A DNA stretch of 64,000 nucleotides from JAGVSZ01 sp963747775 (GCA_963747775.1 CAVVGT010000006.1:186001-250000); one strand, 5' to 3'. Positions 25,504 to 33,985 are shown, counted from the first letter of the stretch. Notes: generated by a model from the sequence alone, not told the origin. Numbers and translations are program-made.

Positions 25504-26842
25504 CTACTTCGCGAGTCGCGCCGCCTCGTTCGCCAGCTCGACCGCGCGGGCGTAGCTCTTCTTCGCTGCGGAGCCCCAGTGCTCCTCGAGCGCGGTCATG
25601 CGCTTCGTGGCCTCGGCGTCCCTCTTCGTCTGCCGGAACACCGCGACGAAGTCCTTGTCCTTGGTCTTCGACTCCTCGACCACGGGCGTGAAGGCGGCGG
25701 CGCGCGCCTCGGCGAGGAGCTCTGCGCCTGCGGGGGCTCGGCTTGGCGGCGAGCTTTGCCGCGGCGTGCGTCGATCGCCCTCGTCGCGGCGACGAGTTCC
25801 TTGTGGCGGAACGTGATGGTCTGGTCGAACAGCGACGAGACGACGTAGTAGCGCGCGTCGGAGAGCTCGGAATCGAAGTTCACCTTCGCGCTTGATGGTG
25901 CCTGCCGTACGGGTTGGGGTATCCCTCGGGGGCCTTCTCGTACGTCTCGGGCAGCACGGGCAGGCGGCTGATCTTCGGGTCGAGCAGGAGCTGCTGGCCG
26001 TCCTGGGACAGCGTGTACTGGATGAATTGCCTGTCCCATGTCGGCGTTCTTCGCGCCGTTCACCAGGCCGATGTTCGCCGGCACGATCGCCGTGACGCTC
26101 GGATAGACGAACTCGACCGGGAAGCCCGGAGTTCTTTGCCGCGAGGCCGAAGAAGTCGATCACCAGGCCGATGCCGTACTGGCCGTTCGACACGCCGTCC
26201 GGCACGCCGAAGCTGCGCTCGGTGATCGCCGCGCAGTTGCCCGCAGATCTGCAGGATCTGGGACCAGCCCTTTTCCCAGCCCTCGCCTTGCAGGATGGTC
26301 TCGATCGTGAGGTGGGTCGTGCCCGAGCGCGATGGCGACGACATCGCCACGTGGCCGAAATACACCGGCTTCGCCAGGTCGGCCCATTCCTTCGGGTCGG
26401 GCAGCTTGTTCGCCTTCAGTGTAGCGCGTGTTCCACATGATGCCGTAGCCGGCGAGCGCCTGGCCGCGGTAGAAGCCCTGCGGGATCGTTGATCGGATAG
26501 TTGCCGATCTTGGCCGGCACCACGACGCCGGGGTCGTACTTCTGGAGCAGGCCGTCCTTCGCGAGCACCTCGAACGCGTCGGGCGCCGAGGCCCAGAAGA
26601 CGTCGGGCCGGCTGCCGGCGGGCGTCTCGCGCACGTACGCGACCGCCGGCCGGGGTGCCCTTGTTGAGGATCTCGACCTTCGCCCCGGGGTACCTCGCTT
26701 CGAACGCTTTCTTGTACGCCTCGGTCAGCTCTTTCGGAAACGACGTGATGACGGTGACCTGCTGGCCGGCCGCGAGCGGCGCGACGAGTGCGAGCAGCGC
26801 GGGGAGCGCGGCGCGGGCGTAGCGGGGCAGGCGGGCGAGCAT
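25504..26842 (-). CDS. ABC transporter periplasmic binding protein, AfuA/COG1840 type (frame interrupted)
   Basis: Starts at an ATG with a strong aggaggac ribosome site and a signal peptide (PRYARAALPALLALVAPLAAG). The mature protein begins QQVTVITSFPKELTEAYKKAFE, typical of iron/phosphonate-type extracellular binding proteins. Later pieces (RPDVFWASAPDAFEVLAKDG, QGFYRGQALAGYGIMWNTRY, NGQYGIGLVIDFFGLAAKNS, NIGLVNGAKNADMGQ) are in alternating frames. At least eight one-base insertions explain them (near 26654, 26489, 26420, 26236, 26125, 26030, 25905 and 25888). The two-Tyr ferric site of FbpA is not evident, so the ligand is open. Confidence 0.75.
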
Positions 26843-27027
26843 CGGTCCTCCTCCGGATGTCGGGTTCGTTGTCCCGGCATTGTAGGCGGCGGGCCGCCAA
26901 CGTGAACGCGCCGGATCCGGAGTGCTCGGGGAGTGAGGCGGGAGTTCTGGAGCCGTGCCTGCCAACGGTTCCGCCAGCGATTGCCAAGGCCGATGCAGCG
27001 GCTTTGGCAGACCCCGTTAAAGCGGGA

Positions 27028-27651
27028 TCACTTCGCCGGCTCGGCCGGCGCGGGCTTCGGCGGCGCTGGCGGCGGGTCGGGAATGTATTCGAACACGCGC
27101 ACCACGCGCTTCACGCCACTCGTCGTGCGCGCGATCTGCGTGGCGTCGTCCGCCTCGCGCTTGGTGACCATCCCCATCAGGTACACCGTGCCGGCTTCGG
27201 TGATCACCTTCACGTGGATCGGGTTGAACTTCTGCGCGGTGACGAAGCGCGACTTGACCACGCTGGTGAGGTACGAGTCGTTCGAGCGCTGCGAGAACGA
27301 GCTCGGCGGGCCGATCGTCAGGTCGTTCGTGACGTTCTTCACCTCCCCGGTGGTCGCGGCAGCGCGCTCGGCATCCTGCTTGAGCGCCTCGGTCGGCGCC
27401 TCGCCGGTGAGCAGCACCTGCCGGTTGAAGCTCGTGACGTTGATGTGTCCCTTGTCCTTGAAGAGCTCGTTGATCCGGTTGGTAACCTGGATCTCGATGC
27501 GCTCGTCGGTCGCCATGATGTCGGCCTGGCGCCGGTCGACCGCGACCATCGCGCCGCCCGCGGCGGCTCCGATCACCACGGCCGCACAGCCTTGCAGCAG
27601 CGCGGCGAGGACCAGCAAGAGGGCGGTAACGATGCGAGTCATGCGGTTCAC
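27028..27651 (-). CDS. BON-domain outer-membrane lipoprotein (YraP/DolP-like)
   Basis: A 207-residue lipoprotein: signal peptide with lipobox LLQGC (Cys about residue 22) and two BON domains (about residues 50-115 and 125-190; signatures VTSFNRQVLLTGEAP and VYLMGMVTKREADDA). The Pro-rich tail (DPPPAPPKPAPAEPAK) is probably disordered. DolP-type proteins bind anionic lipid and support outer-membrane integrity. The ATG overlaps the gmhA stop by 4 bases; the gene order rsmI-lpoA-yraN-diaA-dolP of E. coli is matched here. Confidence 0.88.
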   Translation of the reverse strand: MNRMTRIVTALLLVLAALLQGCAAVVIGAAAGGAMVAVDRRQADIMATDERIEIQVTNRINELFKDKGHINVTSFNRQVLLTGEAPTEALKQDAERAAATTGEVKNVTNDLTIGPPSSFSQRSNDSYLTSVVKSRFVTAQKFNPIHVKVITEAGTVYLMGMVTKREADDATQIARTTSGVKRVVRVFEYIPDPPPAPPKPAPAEPAK

Positions 27652-28244
27652 TCCGGCCCGAGCAGCAGGCAGTCGATGCCGTCACAGAGGCAGTGCAGCG
27701 TAAGGAGGTGCACTTCCTGGATCCGCGCGGTCTGGTCATGGGGCACGCAAAGGTGGACATCGCCCGCGGCGAGGCGCTTGCCGATCTCGCCCCCGCCGCG
27801 GCCGGTCAGCGCTACCACCTTCATCTCGCGCTCGTGCGCGGCGCGCACCGCGGCCACGACGTTCGGCGAGTTGCCCGAGGTCGAGATTGCCAGCAGCACG
27901 TCGTTCGGCTGGCCGAGCGCGAGCACCTGCTTGGAAAACACCAGGTTGTATTCGTAGTCGTTCGCGATCGAGGTGAGCGTGGAGGTGTCGGTGGTGAGTG
28001 CCATCGCAGCCAGGCCGGGCCGCTCGCGCTCGAAGCGGTTGAGCATCTCCGCCGCGAAGTGCTGCGAGTCGGCCGCCGACCCGCCGTTGCCGCACGCGAG
28101 GATCTTGCCGTTGGCCAGCAGGCACTCGACCATGACCTGGGTCGCGCGCACGATCGGCTGCGCGAGCACGTCGACCGCGGTGAGCTTGGTCTGGGCGCTA
28201 TCGGAGAAGTGCCGGCTGACGCGGGCGACGAGATCGATGGACAC
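27648..28244 (-). CDS. gmhA: SIS-domain phosphoheptose isomerase GmhA / DiaA
   Basis: A 198-residue single SIS domain protein. ACGNGGSAADSQHFAAEM and the TDTSTLTSIANDY loop are the sedoheptulose 7-phosphate site of GmhA; ISTSGNSPNVVAA and VALTGRGGG complete the fold. The synteny position equals E. coli diaA, an initiator-binding paralogue, but sequence motifs fit an active isomerase, and rfaE2 and waaF are also in the window. I chose the GTG at 28244 (VSIDLVARVSRHF) because it starts the first helix; the frame stays open further upstream without family-like residues. Confidence 0.85.
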   Translation of the reverse strand: MSIDLVARVSRHFSDSAQTKLTAVDVLAQPIVRATQVMVECLLANGKILACGNGGSAADSQHFAAEMLNRFERERPGLAAMALTTDTSTLTSIANDYEYNLVFSKQVLALGQPNDVLLAISTSGNSPNVVAAVRAAHEREMKVVALTGRGGGEIGKRLAAGDVHLCVPHDQTARIQEVHLLTLHCLCDGIDCLLLGPE

Positions 28245-28400
28245 GAGGCGCTGAGCGGTTCCCTGATTCGGTTGTTCCGTGCTTCCTTGGGCGCGAATTC
28301 TAGCGCCGTGGCCGGTCGCTGTCGCGCACTGTCTCAGCGGGGTGTCGGTCGGCGGCGACATGCGGGCGCTTCAGCGCGCCGCCACCGGGGACTTGCTCGG

Positions 28401-28646
28401 TGACGAACGCGCGCCGCGTCCGGGGCGCTCGCGCGATGCGGGCGTCACAGTAGTCGGCGGCCAGCCGCGTTCGTCGTATTCGCATCCCGGGCGCGCGGCG
28501 CCGGGGCTCCTGCTCAGTGACGAACGCGCGCCGCCTCCGGGGCGCTCGCGCGATGCGGGCGTCACAGTAGTCGGCGGCCAGCCGCGTTCGTCGTATTCGC
28601 ATCCCCGGCGCGCGGCGCCGGGGCCCCTGCTCAGTGACGAACGCGT
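28401..28646. repeat. 117-bp tandem repeat in the gmhA-HIRAN gap
   Basis: Two adjacent near-identical 117-base units (28401-28517 and 28518-28634) differ at only about three positions. The first bases of a third unit (tgacgaacgcg at 28635) stop exactly at the HIRAN stop codon, and a degenerate partial unit precedes the first. Each unit holds the GC palindrome ggcgcgcggcgcc. Because 117 is a multiple of three, both strands stay open through the units, but no family-like protein results. The rest of the 400-base intergenic stretch (28245-28400) shows nothing recognisable. Confidence 0.88.
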
Positions 28647-29018
28647 CTACTCGACCAGCACCTCGAACTCGATGCGCAAGCGCGGGTTGCGGTGCTCCTG
28701 CAGCCGGCTGATGCGCGCGGTCACCCGCTCGCCGCGGTCCATCGCCCAGGCGAGCGCCTCGTTTTCCGCGCGCGGCACATAGCCGAGCTTGCGCCCACGC
28801 CAGTCCACACGCACCGCGTTGCGGTCGTACGGATTCTCCGCCTCGCGGACGAGCTCGAGGGCATCGCCTAGCCTGAGCTCGGACCAGACCTGGCTTGCCT
28901 CGGCATAGCGGAAGCCCGCCAGCGGCGAGCTCTGCACGAGCAGCTTGACCGTCTGCGCCTGCGTCGCACCGCCGGCGACGAGGCACGCGAAGCCGATGAC
29001 GATCGCGAACCTACTCAC
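28647..29018 (-). CDS. Exported HIRAN-domain protein
   Basis: A 123-residue protein: signal peptide (VSRFAIVIGFACLVAGGATQA, cleavage before QTVK) followed by a lone HIRAN domain (about residues 25-115). Domain landmarks are SSPLAGFRYAEASQVW, the NPYDRNAVRVDWRGRKLGYV core and PRAENEALAWAMDRG. HIRAN domains in Rad5/HLTF bind DNA 3' ends; a secreted stand-alone version must do something else or bind extracellular nucleic acid. The GTG at 29018 overlaps the yraN stop by 8 bases, so it is inserted into the envelope operon between yraN and gmhA. Confidence 0.82.
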   Translation of the reverse strand: MSRFAIVIGFACLVAGGATQAQTVKLLVQSSPLAGFRYAEASQVWSELRLGDALELVREAENPYDRNAVRVDWRGRKLGYVPRAENEALAWAMDRGERVTARISRLQEHRNPRLRIEFEVLVE

Positions 29019-29364
29019 CGAACGCGTCCCGGATCCATTCGATGCGCGCGGGGTCGAGCGCGTCGAGCGCCACGACGTCGCAGCGGCACGCCACGTCGCC
29101 CCGGCCGGCGAGGTAGTGCCGCGCCGCGAGCAGGATGCGGGCCTGCTTTCGCGCATCGACGCTGGCAGCGGCGCCGCCGAACGCCGGCGACTGCCGGTAG
29201 CGCACCTCGACGAACACGACCGTCGCCCCCTCGCTCGCGACCAGGTCGATCTCCCCGCCGCGGCAGCGGTAGTTCCGCGCGACGATTGCCAGACCTTGCC
29301 GCGCGAGGAACGCGGCGGCGAGATCCTCCGCCGCGGCGCCGTCGCGCTGGCGGGAGGTGCTCAC
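29011..29364 (-). CDS. yraN: YraN-family (UPF0102) putative endonuclease-fold protein
   Basis: A 117-residue UPF0102 protein with a restriction-endonuclease-like fold. The GGEIDLVASEGATVVFVEVRYR segment carries the Asp and the E-x-K-like (here EVR) active-site residues, preceded by AAAFLARQGLAIVARNYRCR. Biological role unknown, though conserved beside lpoA and diaA. The GTG at 29364 sits inside the lpoA stop as GTGA. Confidence 0.88.
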   Translation of the reverse strand: MSTSRQRDGAAAEDLAAAFLARQGLAIVARNYRCRGGEIDLVASEGATVVFVEVRYRQSPAFGGAAASVDARKQARILLAARHYLAGRGDVACRCDVVALDALDPARIEWIRDAFGE

Positions 29365-30431
29365 TCCAGCGGGACGCAGCGTCCGTCGCGGAACGTGGCC
29401 GCGAGCGGCCGCCGGTCGATCCCGCCGCGCGCAGACAGCGTGATGTGTCCCGTGACGCCTTGGACCTCGAATGCGCGTTCGCCGTCGAGGAGGGCGGCGG
29501 CGATCCGGTAGGCGTCGATGCCGAGCGCGTAGAAGCGCGCCGCGTCGCCCTCGAAGCCCGCCGGGCGCGCGAAGCCCGCCGCAGAAGGGTGCTCGGGCTG
29601 CACGATCCAGGGCATGTCGACGAATCGCACGCCGGCGAGATCGAAGTTGCGCAGGCGGTCCGCGGGCGCGGTGTTGATCTGCGAGGTCGCGTAGACCGGA
29701 AGCTGCCCGCCGATCTGCAGCCGCAGGTTGCGTGCCGTCTCGCCGTCGGCCGCGAGGAAGATCGCGTCCGCGGGCTTCCGTCCCACGCCGGCCCGGATCG
29801 AAGTCGGATCGGCGCCGGGCAACACCTCGAGCACGTCGGTGATCACGCCGCCGAGCACGAGCCACTCGTCGACGAACGCGTCGCGGATGCGCTTGCCCAG
29901 CGCGCCGGGGGCGCTCACGACGACCACGTCGCGCGGCCCTTCGCGCCAGGCGAGGCGCGCGACGTGGCGGGTCTCGCCCTCGATCGCAAGACCGAACGCG
30001 TAGAGCGGTCGCGCGAGCGGCGCGTTGCCCTCCGGCTGGTTGAGCGCGAGCGTCGGCACGCTGACCTTCCCGCTTGCCGCGAGCGCGGCGACGCCGGTGC
30101 GCGTCATCGGGCCGACAACGACTTTCGCGCCCGCTTCGATCGTCGCCGAGTATGCGGCCACGATACCCTCCGCACTCGCATCGGTCGCGCGGACCGCGAT
30201 CCGGGGCTTGGCCGGGCTCCGCGCGGCGGCCGCGAAGAAGCCCTGTCGGACCGCGTCGGCAGCGGCCCGGAAGTCCGGCGAATCAAGCGGGAGCAGCAGC
30301 ACGAAGTCCGCGGGCGCCGCCGCCGGCGTCGGCGGGGGATCGGCGCTTGCCGGGGGGATCTGCGCCCAGCACAATGCCGCGCTATGCAGGGCAAGCACGG
30401 CCGCGGCGAAGCGCAGGCAATCGGGGATCAT
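29361..30431 (-). CDS. lpoA: Penicillin-binding protein activator, LpoA C-terminal-like
   Basis: A 356-residue periplasmic protein with a signal peptide (FAAAVLALHSAALCWA) and a type-I periplasmic-binding fold that matches the C-terminal domain of E. coli LpoA/YraM: FVLLLPLDSPDFRAAADAVRQGF, then VVVGPMTRTGVAAL, and a VRFVDMPWIVQPEHP segment. E. coli LpoA has an additional N-terminal TPR domain that is absent here, as in other betaproteobacterial members. There is a Cys in ALCWA but no clean lipobox. It heads the leftward envelope operon, with its start only 7 bases from an ATG of the divergent gene. Confidence 0.85.
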   Translation of the reverse strand: MIPDCLRFAAAVLALHSAALCWAQIPPASADPPPTPAAAPADFVLLLPLDSPDFRAAADAVRQGFFAAAARSPAKPRIAVRATDASAEGIVAAYSATIEAGAKVVVGPMTRTGVAALAASGKVSVPTLALNQPEGNAPLARPLYAFGLAIEGETRHVARLAWREGPRDVVVVSAPGALGKRIRDAFVDEWLVLGGVITDVLEVLPGADPTSIRAGVGRKPADAIFLAADGETARNLRLQIGGQLPVYATSQINTAPADRLRNFDLAGVRFVDMPWIVQPEHPSAAGFARPAGFEGDAARFYALGIDAYRIAAALLDGERAFEVQGVTGHITLSARGGIDRRPLAATFRDGRCVPLE

Positions 30432-30464
30432 GGCGGGAATGCGGGGGGCGGCGGCCGATTATAT

Positions 30465-31325
30465 GTGGTGGCCACGCCAATCGGTAACCGCGCGGACCTG
30501 ACGCTGCGCGCGCTCGAGACGCTCCGGTCGGTGGACACCGTCTTCGCAGAAGACACGCGCCATGCGGCCGGATTGCTGGCGCATCACGGCATCCGTGCAC
30601 GGCTCGCGGCGCTTCACGAGCACAACGAGCGCGAGGCGGCGCGCGCACTGTGCCGTCTCCTCGCGGCCGGAAAAGACGCCGCGCTCCTGAGCGATGCCGG
30701 CACGCCCGCGATTTCCGATCCGGGTGCGATCGCGGTCGCTGCGGTGCGCGCCGCGGGGCACACCGTGGTGCCGATTCCGGGACCCAGTGCCGCCGTCGCC
30801 GCGCTGTCGGTGGCGGGCCTGCCCGGCGCGTACGCGTTCATCGGCTTCCTGCCGGCGAAGGCTGCTGCGCGTCGCGCCGCGCTCGCGGCATGGCGGGCGT
30901 TCGCGCACACGCTGGTCTTCTACGAGGCACCGCACCGGATCCTCGATTGCGTCGACGACCTCGCCGCGGTGCTCGGCGGGGAGCGCACTGTGGTGCTCGC
31001 GCGCGAGCTGACGAAGCTGTTCGAGAGCGTGCACGCCTGCCCGCTCGCGGCAGCGCGGGCGTGGCTGGAGGCCGACCCGGACCGTCAGCGGGGCGAGTTC
31101 GTCGTGCTGGTGTCGGGTGCGACGACCGACGCGGCCGCGGCACGCGCGGCCGAAGGCGAGCGCGTGTTGCGCCTGCTGCTGGAGGAACTGCCGGTGAAGA
31201 GCGCGGCGCGCCTCGCGGCCGAGATCACCGGGGCGCGGAAGAACGAGCTCTATGCCCGGGCGCTCGAGCTGAAGGAACCGCCACAGGAGCCGCAGCGAAA
31301 ATCGGCGGCTAAACTGCGCCCATGA
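30465..31325 (+). CDS. rsmI: 16S rRNA (cytidine-1402-2'-O)-methyltransferase RsmI
   Basis: About 286 residues of the tetrapyrrole-methylase fold. RsmI signatures are VVATPIGNRADLTLRALETL, the EDTRHAAGLLAHHGI loop, LLSDAGTPAISDPG (SAM site), PIPGPSAAVAALSVAGLP, and FYEAPHRILDCV. The start is uncertain. The frame has only a GTG at 30465, which truncates the first strand; an ATG at 30439 lies in another frame and would give a normal N terminus if one base were missing between 30442 and 30459. Synteny with yraN-lpoA supports the identification. It overlaps pyrC as ATGA. Confidence 0.88.
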   Translation: MVATPIGNRADLTLRALETLRSVDTVFAEDTRHAAGLLAHHGIRARLAALHEHNEREAARALCRLLAAGKDAALLSDAGTPAISDPGAIAVAAVRAAGHTVVPIPGPSAAVAALSVAGLPGAYAFIGFLPAKAAARRAALAAWRAFAHTLVFYEAPHRILDCVDDLAAVLGGERTVVLARELTKLFESVHACPLAAARAWLEADPDRQRGEFVVLVSGATTDAAAARAAEGERVLRLLLEELPVKSAARLAAEITGARKNELYARALELKEPPQEPQRKSAAKLRP

Positions 31326-32359
31326 ACACGCTCACGATCACCCGACCCGACGACTGGCATCTTCACCTGCGCGACGGCGCGGCGCTCGAAAGCGTGCTGC
31401 CGTACACCGCCCGGCAGTTCGCCCGTGCGATCGTCATGCCGAACCTGAAGCCGCCCGTGACGACGGTCGCGCTGGCAGGGGCCTACCGCGAACGCATCCT
31501 CGCCGCGCTCGCCGGAACCGCGGCCGGCGCGTTCGAGCCGCTCATGACGCTCTACCTGACCGACAACACGTCGCCCGGCGAGATCGCGGCCGCCCGATCG
31601 AGCGGCTTCGTGCACGCCGTGAAGTACTACCCTGCCGGCGCGACGACCAACTCCGACTCGGGCATCACCTCGCTCGAGCGCGCTTTCCCGGCGCTCGCCG
31701 CGATGGAGGAGCACGACCTGCCACTTCTCATGCACGGCGAGGCGACGGATCCGGAGATCGACGTCTTCGATCGCGAGAAGGTGTTCATCGACACCGTGCT
31801 CACGGAGGTGGTGCGGCGCTTTCCGGCCCTGCGGGTCGTGTTCGAGCACATCACCACCAAGGACGCAGCGGACTACGTGCTCGCCGCCGGCCCGCGCATC
31901 GGCGCGACGATCACCGCGCACCACCTGCTCTACAACCGCAACGCGATCTTCAAGGGCGGCTTGCGGCCGCACCTCTACTGCCTACCGGTGCTCAAGCGCG
32001 AGATCCATCGCGTCGCGCTCGTGCGTGCGGCGACCGGCGGCAGCCCGCAGTTCTTCCTCGGCACCGACAGCGCGCCGCACCCGCGCGGCGAGAAGGAGAG
32101 TGGCTGCGGTTGTGCGGGCTGCTTCACTGCGCACGCCGCGCTCGAGCTCTACGCGGAGGCGTTTGAGGCCGCCGCGGCGCTCGAGCGGCTCGAGGCGTTT
32201 GCGAGCTTCCACGGGCCGGACTTCTACCGTCTGCCGCGCAACGCGGAGCGCGTGACGCTGGTGCGCGAGCGCTGGGAGGCGCCGCGCGAGCTCGGGCTCG
32301 GCGCGACGACGCTCGTGCCGCTGCGCGGCGGCGAGGCGCTCGGCTGGCGACTCGTGTGA
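31322..32359 (+). CDS. pyrC: Dihydroorotase
   Basis: A 345-residue class II dihydroorotase (de novo pyrimidine synthesis, carbamoyl aspartate to dihydroorotate). Zinc and active-site residues are visible: DDWHLHLRDG, the carboxylated lysine in AVKYYPAGATTNSD, MHGEATDPEIDVFDRE, FEHITTKDA, ITAHHLLYNRN and LGTDSAPHPRGEKE. The length matches E. coli PyrC. It is coupled to rsmI upstream (ATGA) and to DUF3025 downstream (GTGA). Confidence 0.95.
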   Translation: MNTLTITRPDDWHLHLRDGAALESVLPYTARQFARAIVMPNLKPPVTTVALAGAYRERILAALAGTAAGAFEPLMTLYLTDNTSPGEIAAARSSGFVHAVKYYPAGATTNSDSGITSLERAFPALAAMEEHDLPLLMHGEATDPEIDVFDREKVFIDTVLTEVVRRFPALRVVFEHITTKDAADYVLAAGPRIGATITAHHLLYNRNAIFKGGLRPHLYCLPVLKREIHRVALVRAATGGSPQFFLGTDSAPHPRGEKESGCGCAGCFTAHAALELYAEAFEAAAALERLEAFASFHGPDFYRLPRNAERVTLVRERWEAPRELGLGATTLVPLRGGEALGWRLV

Positions 32360-33198
32360 CCGACGACGGCGCGCCGGCCTGGGACCGGGCCGCGCTGATC
32401 GGCTCCCCGCTCCTCGCGACGGTGCGGCCGCTGCTCGAGCGGTTGCCCCCGGATCGCTTTCCGAGCCTGGACGAGCTGAGCCTGCTCGCGCGGGAGCGGG
32501 ACGTGCGTTCCGGAGGCGGCGTGCCGGTCGTCTTCGTCCCGGCGACCGCGGCGCGAACGGGCGCATTCGAGGCGCATTACGAGATCCGGATCTATCGCGA
32601 GGGGGCGGTGCCGACGCGCGCGGGCAGCTGGCACGACCTCTTCAACGCCCTTGCGTGGATCGAGTTTCCGCGCACCAAGGGCGCCATCAACCGCCTGCAT
32701 CACGACCAGATGCTGCTCCGGCGCGGCGAGCCCCAGCGCGGCACGGCGCGCGACGTGCTCACGCTCTTCGACGAGGGCGGCGTGATCGCCGCCTGCACCG
32801 ATGCGTCGCTCGCCCAGCTGCTGGCGGCGTTCAAGTGGAAGGAGCTGTTCTGGACGCGGCGCGCCGACGTCGTCGCGGCGATGCGCTTCAGGGTCGTCGG
32901 GCATGCGATCCATGAGATCGCGCTCGCGCCGTACAAGGGCGTCACGGCGAAGACGCTCGTCCTCGAGGTCCCCCCGGCGACGCTCGCGCTCGCAGACGAA
33001 GCGTTGAACGCGCTCCTTGACGAGCGTGCTGCCGCCCACTTCGTCGCGCCGGGGGCTTTGGCGTCGACGCGATCGCTGCACCCGTTGCCGATCCTCGGGG
33101 TTCCGGGGTGGACGAGGGCGAACGAGGACGAGGCGTTCTACGATGACCCGGGGGTGTTCCGCCCGGGTTGGAGTCGGGAAAAGAAAGAGGCCCCGTGA
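32356..33198 (+). CDS. DUF3025 domain-containing protein
   Basis: A 280-residue conserved protein of unknown function. The DUF3025 signature appears as YEIRIYREG, WHDLFNALAWIEFPRTKGAINRLH and LTLFDEGGVIAAC. No TM or signal sequence is seen, so it is cytoplasmic. The GTG at 32356 overlaps the pyrC stop. Its own TGA (33196-33198) is located in the loop of the downstream terminator hairpin. Confidence 0.82.
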   Translation: MTDDGAPAWDRAALIGSPLLATVRPLLERLPPDRFPSLDELSLLARERDVRSGGGVPVVFVPATAARTGAFEAHYEIRIYREGAVPTRAGSWHDLFNALAWIEFPRTKGAINRLHHDQMLLRRGEPQRGTARDVLTLFDEGGVIAACTDASLAQLLAAFKWKELFWTRRADVVAAMRFRVVGHAIHEIALAPYKGVTAKTLVLEVPPATLALADEALNALLDERAAAHFVAPGALASTRSLHPLPILGVPGWTRANEDEAFYDDPGVFRPGWSREKKEAP

Positions 33199-33206
33199 GG
33201 GGCCTC
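33187..33206 (+). terminator. Rho-independent-type terminator at the end of the rsmI-pyrC-DUF3025 run
   Basis: gaggcccc (33187-33194) and ggggcctc (33199-33206) form a perfect 8-bp GC-rich stem with a 4-base gtga loop, followed by only tt. The stop codon of the DUF3025 gene is within the loop. The stem is strong but the T-tract is weak. Confidence 0.65.
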
Positions 33207-33377
33207 TTGGAGCGCCCCGACCCTTGTCCGCGATCGCGGCCGCATACGGCGCTGGAATCGCATCGCGCAGCGCGCGCGCCTGTGGCACGCTCGCGCTGCG
33301 CGTGAGCTCGGACCGGACCGCGCTCCGGGCGCCGCGCGAGCGGCGCAGGTTCGGAGCGTTGCTCCGAAACAAATCGT

Positions 33378-33890
33378 CTACGGGAAGGCCGGCATCGTCG
33401 GCTCCACCGTGCCGCCGCTCGCTTCCGGGTGCTGCCGGTGCACGAGGTTGCGGATCTCGTCGACGCGCGCGAACGGCACGTCGACCATCAGTAAGACCTT
33501 CCCGGCCTCGAACTCGCCGTCGTAGCGCTTCAGCCGCGAGTTCGGGGCGCCCGCGCCCGCGAGGCTCCCGATCCACGCGCCGATCAGCGCTCCGCCGATC
33601 CCGGTCGCGAGCACCGTGATCCACTGAAGCGCCGCCCCGCCCGGCGGCGCCAGCACGGCGAGCACGCCAAGTGCGATCCCGCCGATGCCGCCGATCACGA
33701 TGCCACGCTCGGCGCCGTGCACGAAATCGGTCTTCTGCAACGGGTTCGCCTCGTGCAGCTCGGCGAGATCGGTCCCGCGCTTGGCGAGGACGTGCATGTG
33801 CCGGTGCTCGACCCGGGCGAGCAGCAGATCGGCGGCGGTCCGCCGGGCGCTCACGACGTCCGGGAGCAGGAAGTAGAGTCTGCGACGCAT
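33378..33890 (-). CDS. DUF1269-type membrane protein
   Basis: A 170-residue protein with a soluble N-terminal alpha/beta part (RRLYFLLPDVVSARRTAADLL), two hydrophobic Gly-rich segments (about residues 62-110: GIVIGGIGGIALGVLAVLA and ALQWITVLATGIGGALIGAWIG) and a C-terminal part with VLLMVDVPFARVDEI. This arrangement is that of DUF1269/glycine-zipper-like proteins of unknown role. About 170 bases between it and the upstream terminator hold nothing evident. Confidence 0.75.
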   Translation of the reverse strand: MRRRLYFLLPDVVSARRTAADLLLARVEHRHMHVLAKRGTDLAELHEANPLQKTDFVHGAERGIVIGGIGGIALGVLAVLAPPGGAALQWITVLATGIGGALIGAWIGSLAGAGAPNSRLKRYDGEFEAGKVLLMVDVPFARVDEIRNLVHRQHPEASGGTVEPTMPAFP

Positions 33891-33985
33891 CGCGACCTCC
33901 CATCCGTGGCCACTTCCTACTGTCTAGCCCTCTGCGGGTCCGAAAGCAAGACGCGCTGCAGCGGCGCGCCCGGGTCTCGAGCAGG

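Noticed and set aside
20288..26842. Programmed +1 frameshifting or quadruplet decoding as an explanation for the many shifts
   Set aside because: Breaks share no common slippery motif or following structure, include deletions as well as insertions, and hit unrelated genes. Consensus error is simpler.
28401..28646. CRISPR array
   Set aside because: Units are 117 bases in direct contact without spacers, and no cas genes are present.
28300..28986. A protein-coding gene through the 117-bp repeat on either strand
   Set aside because: Open only because the unit is a multiple of three and GC-rich; the translation is low-complexity and overlaps the HIRAN gene.
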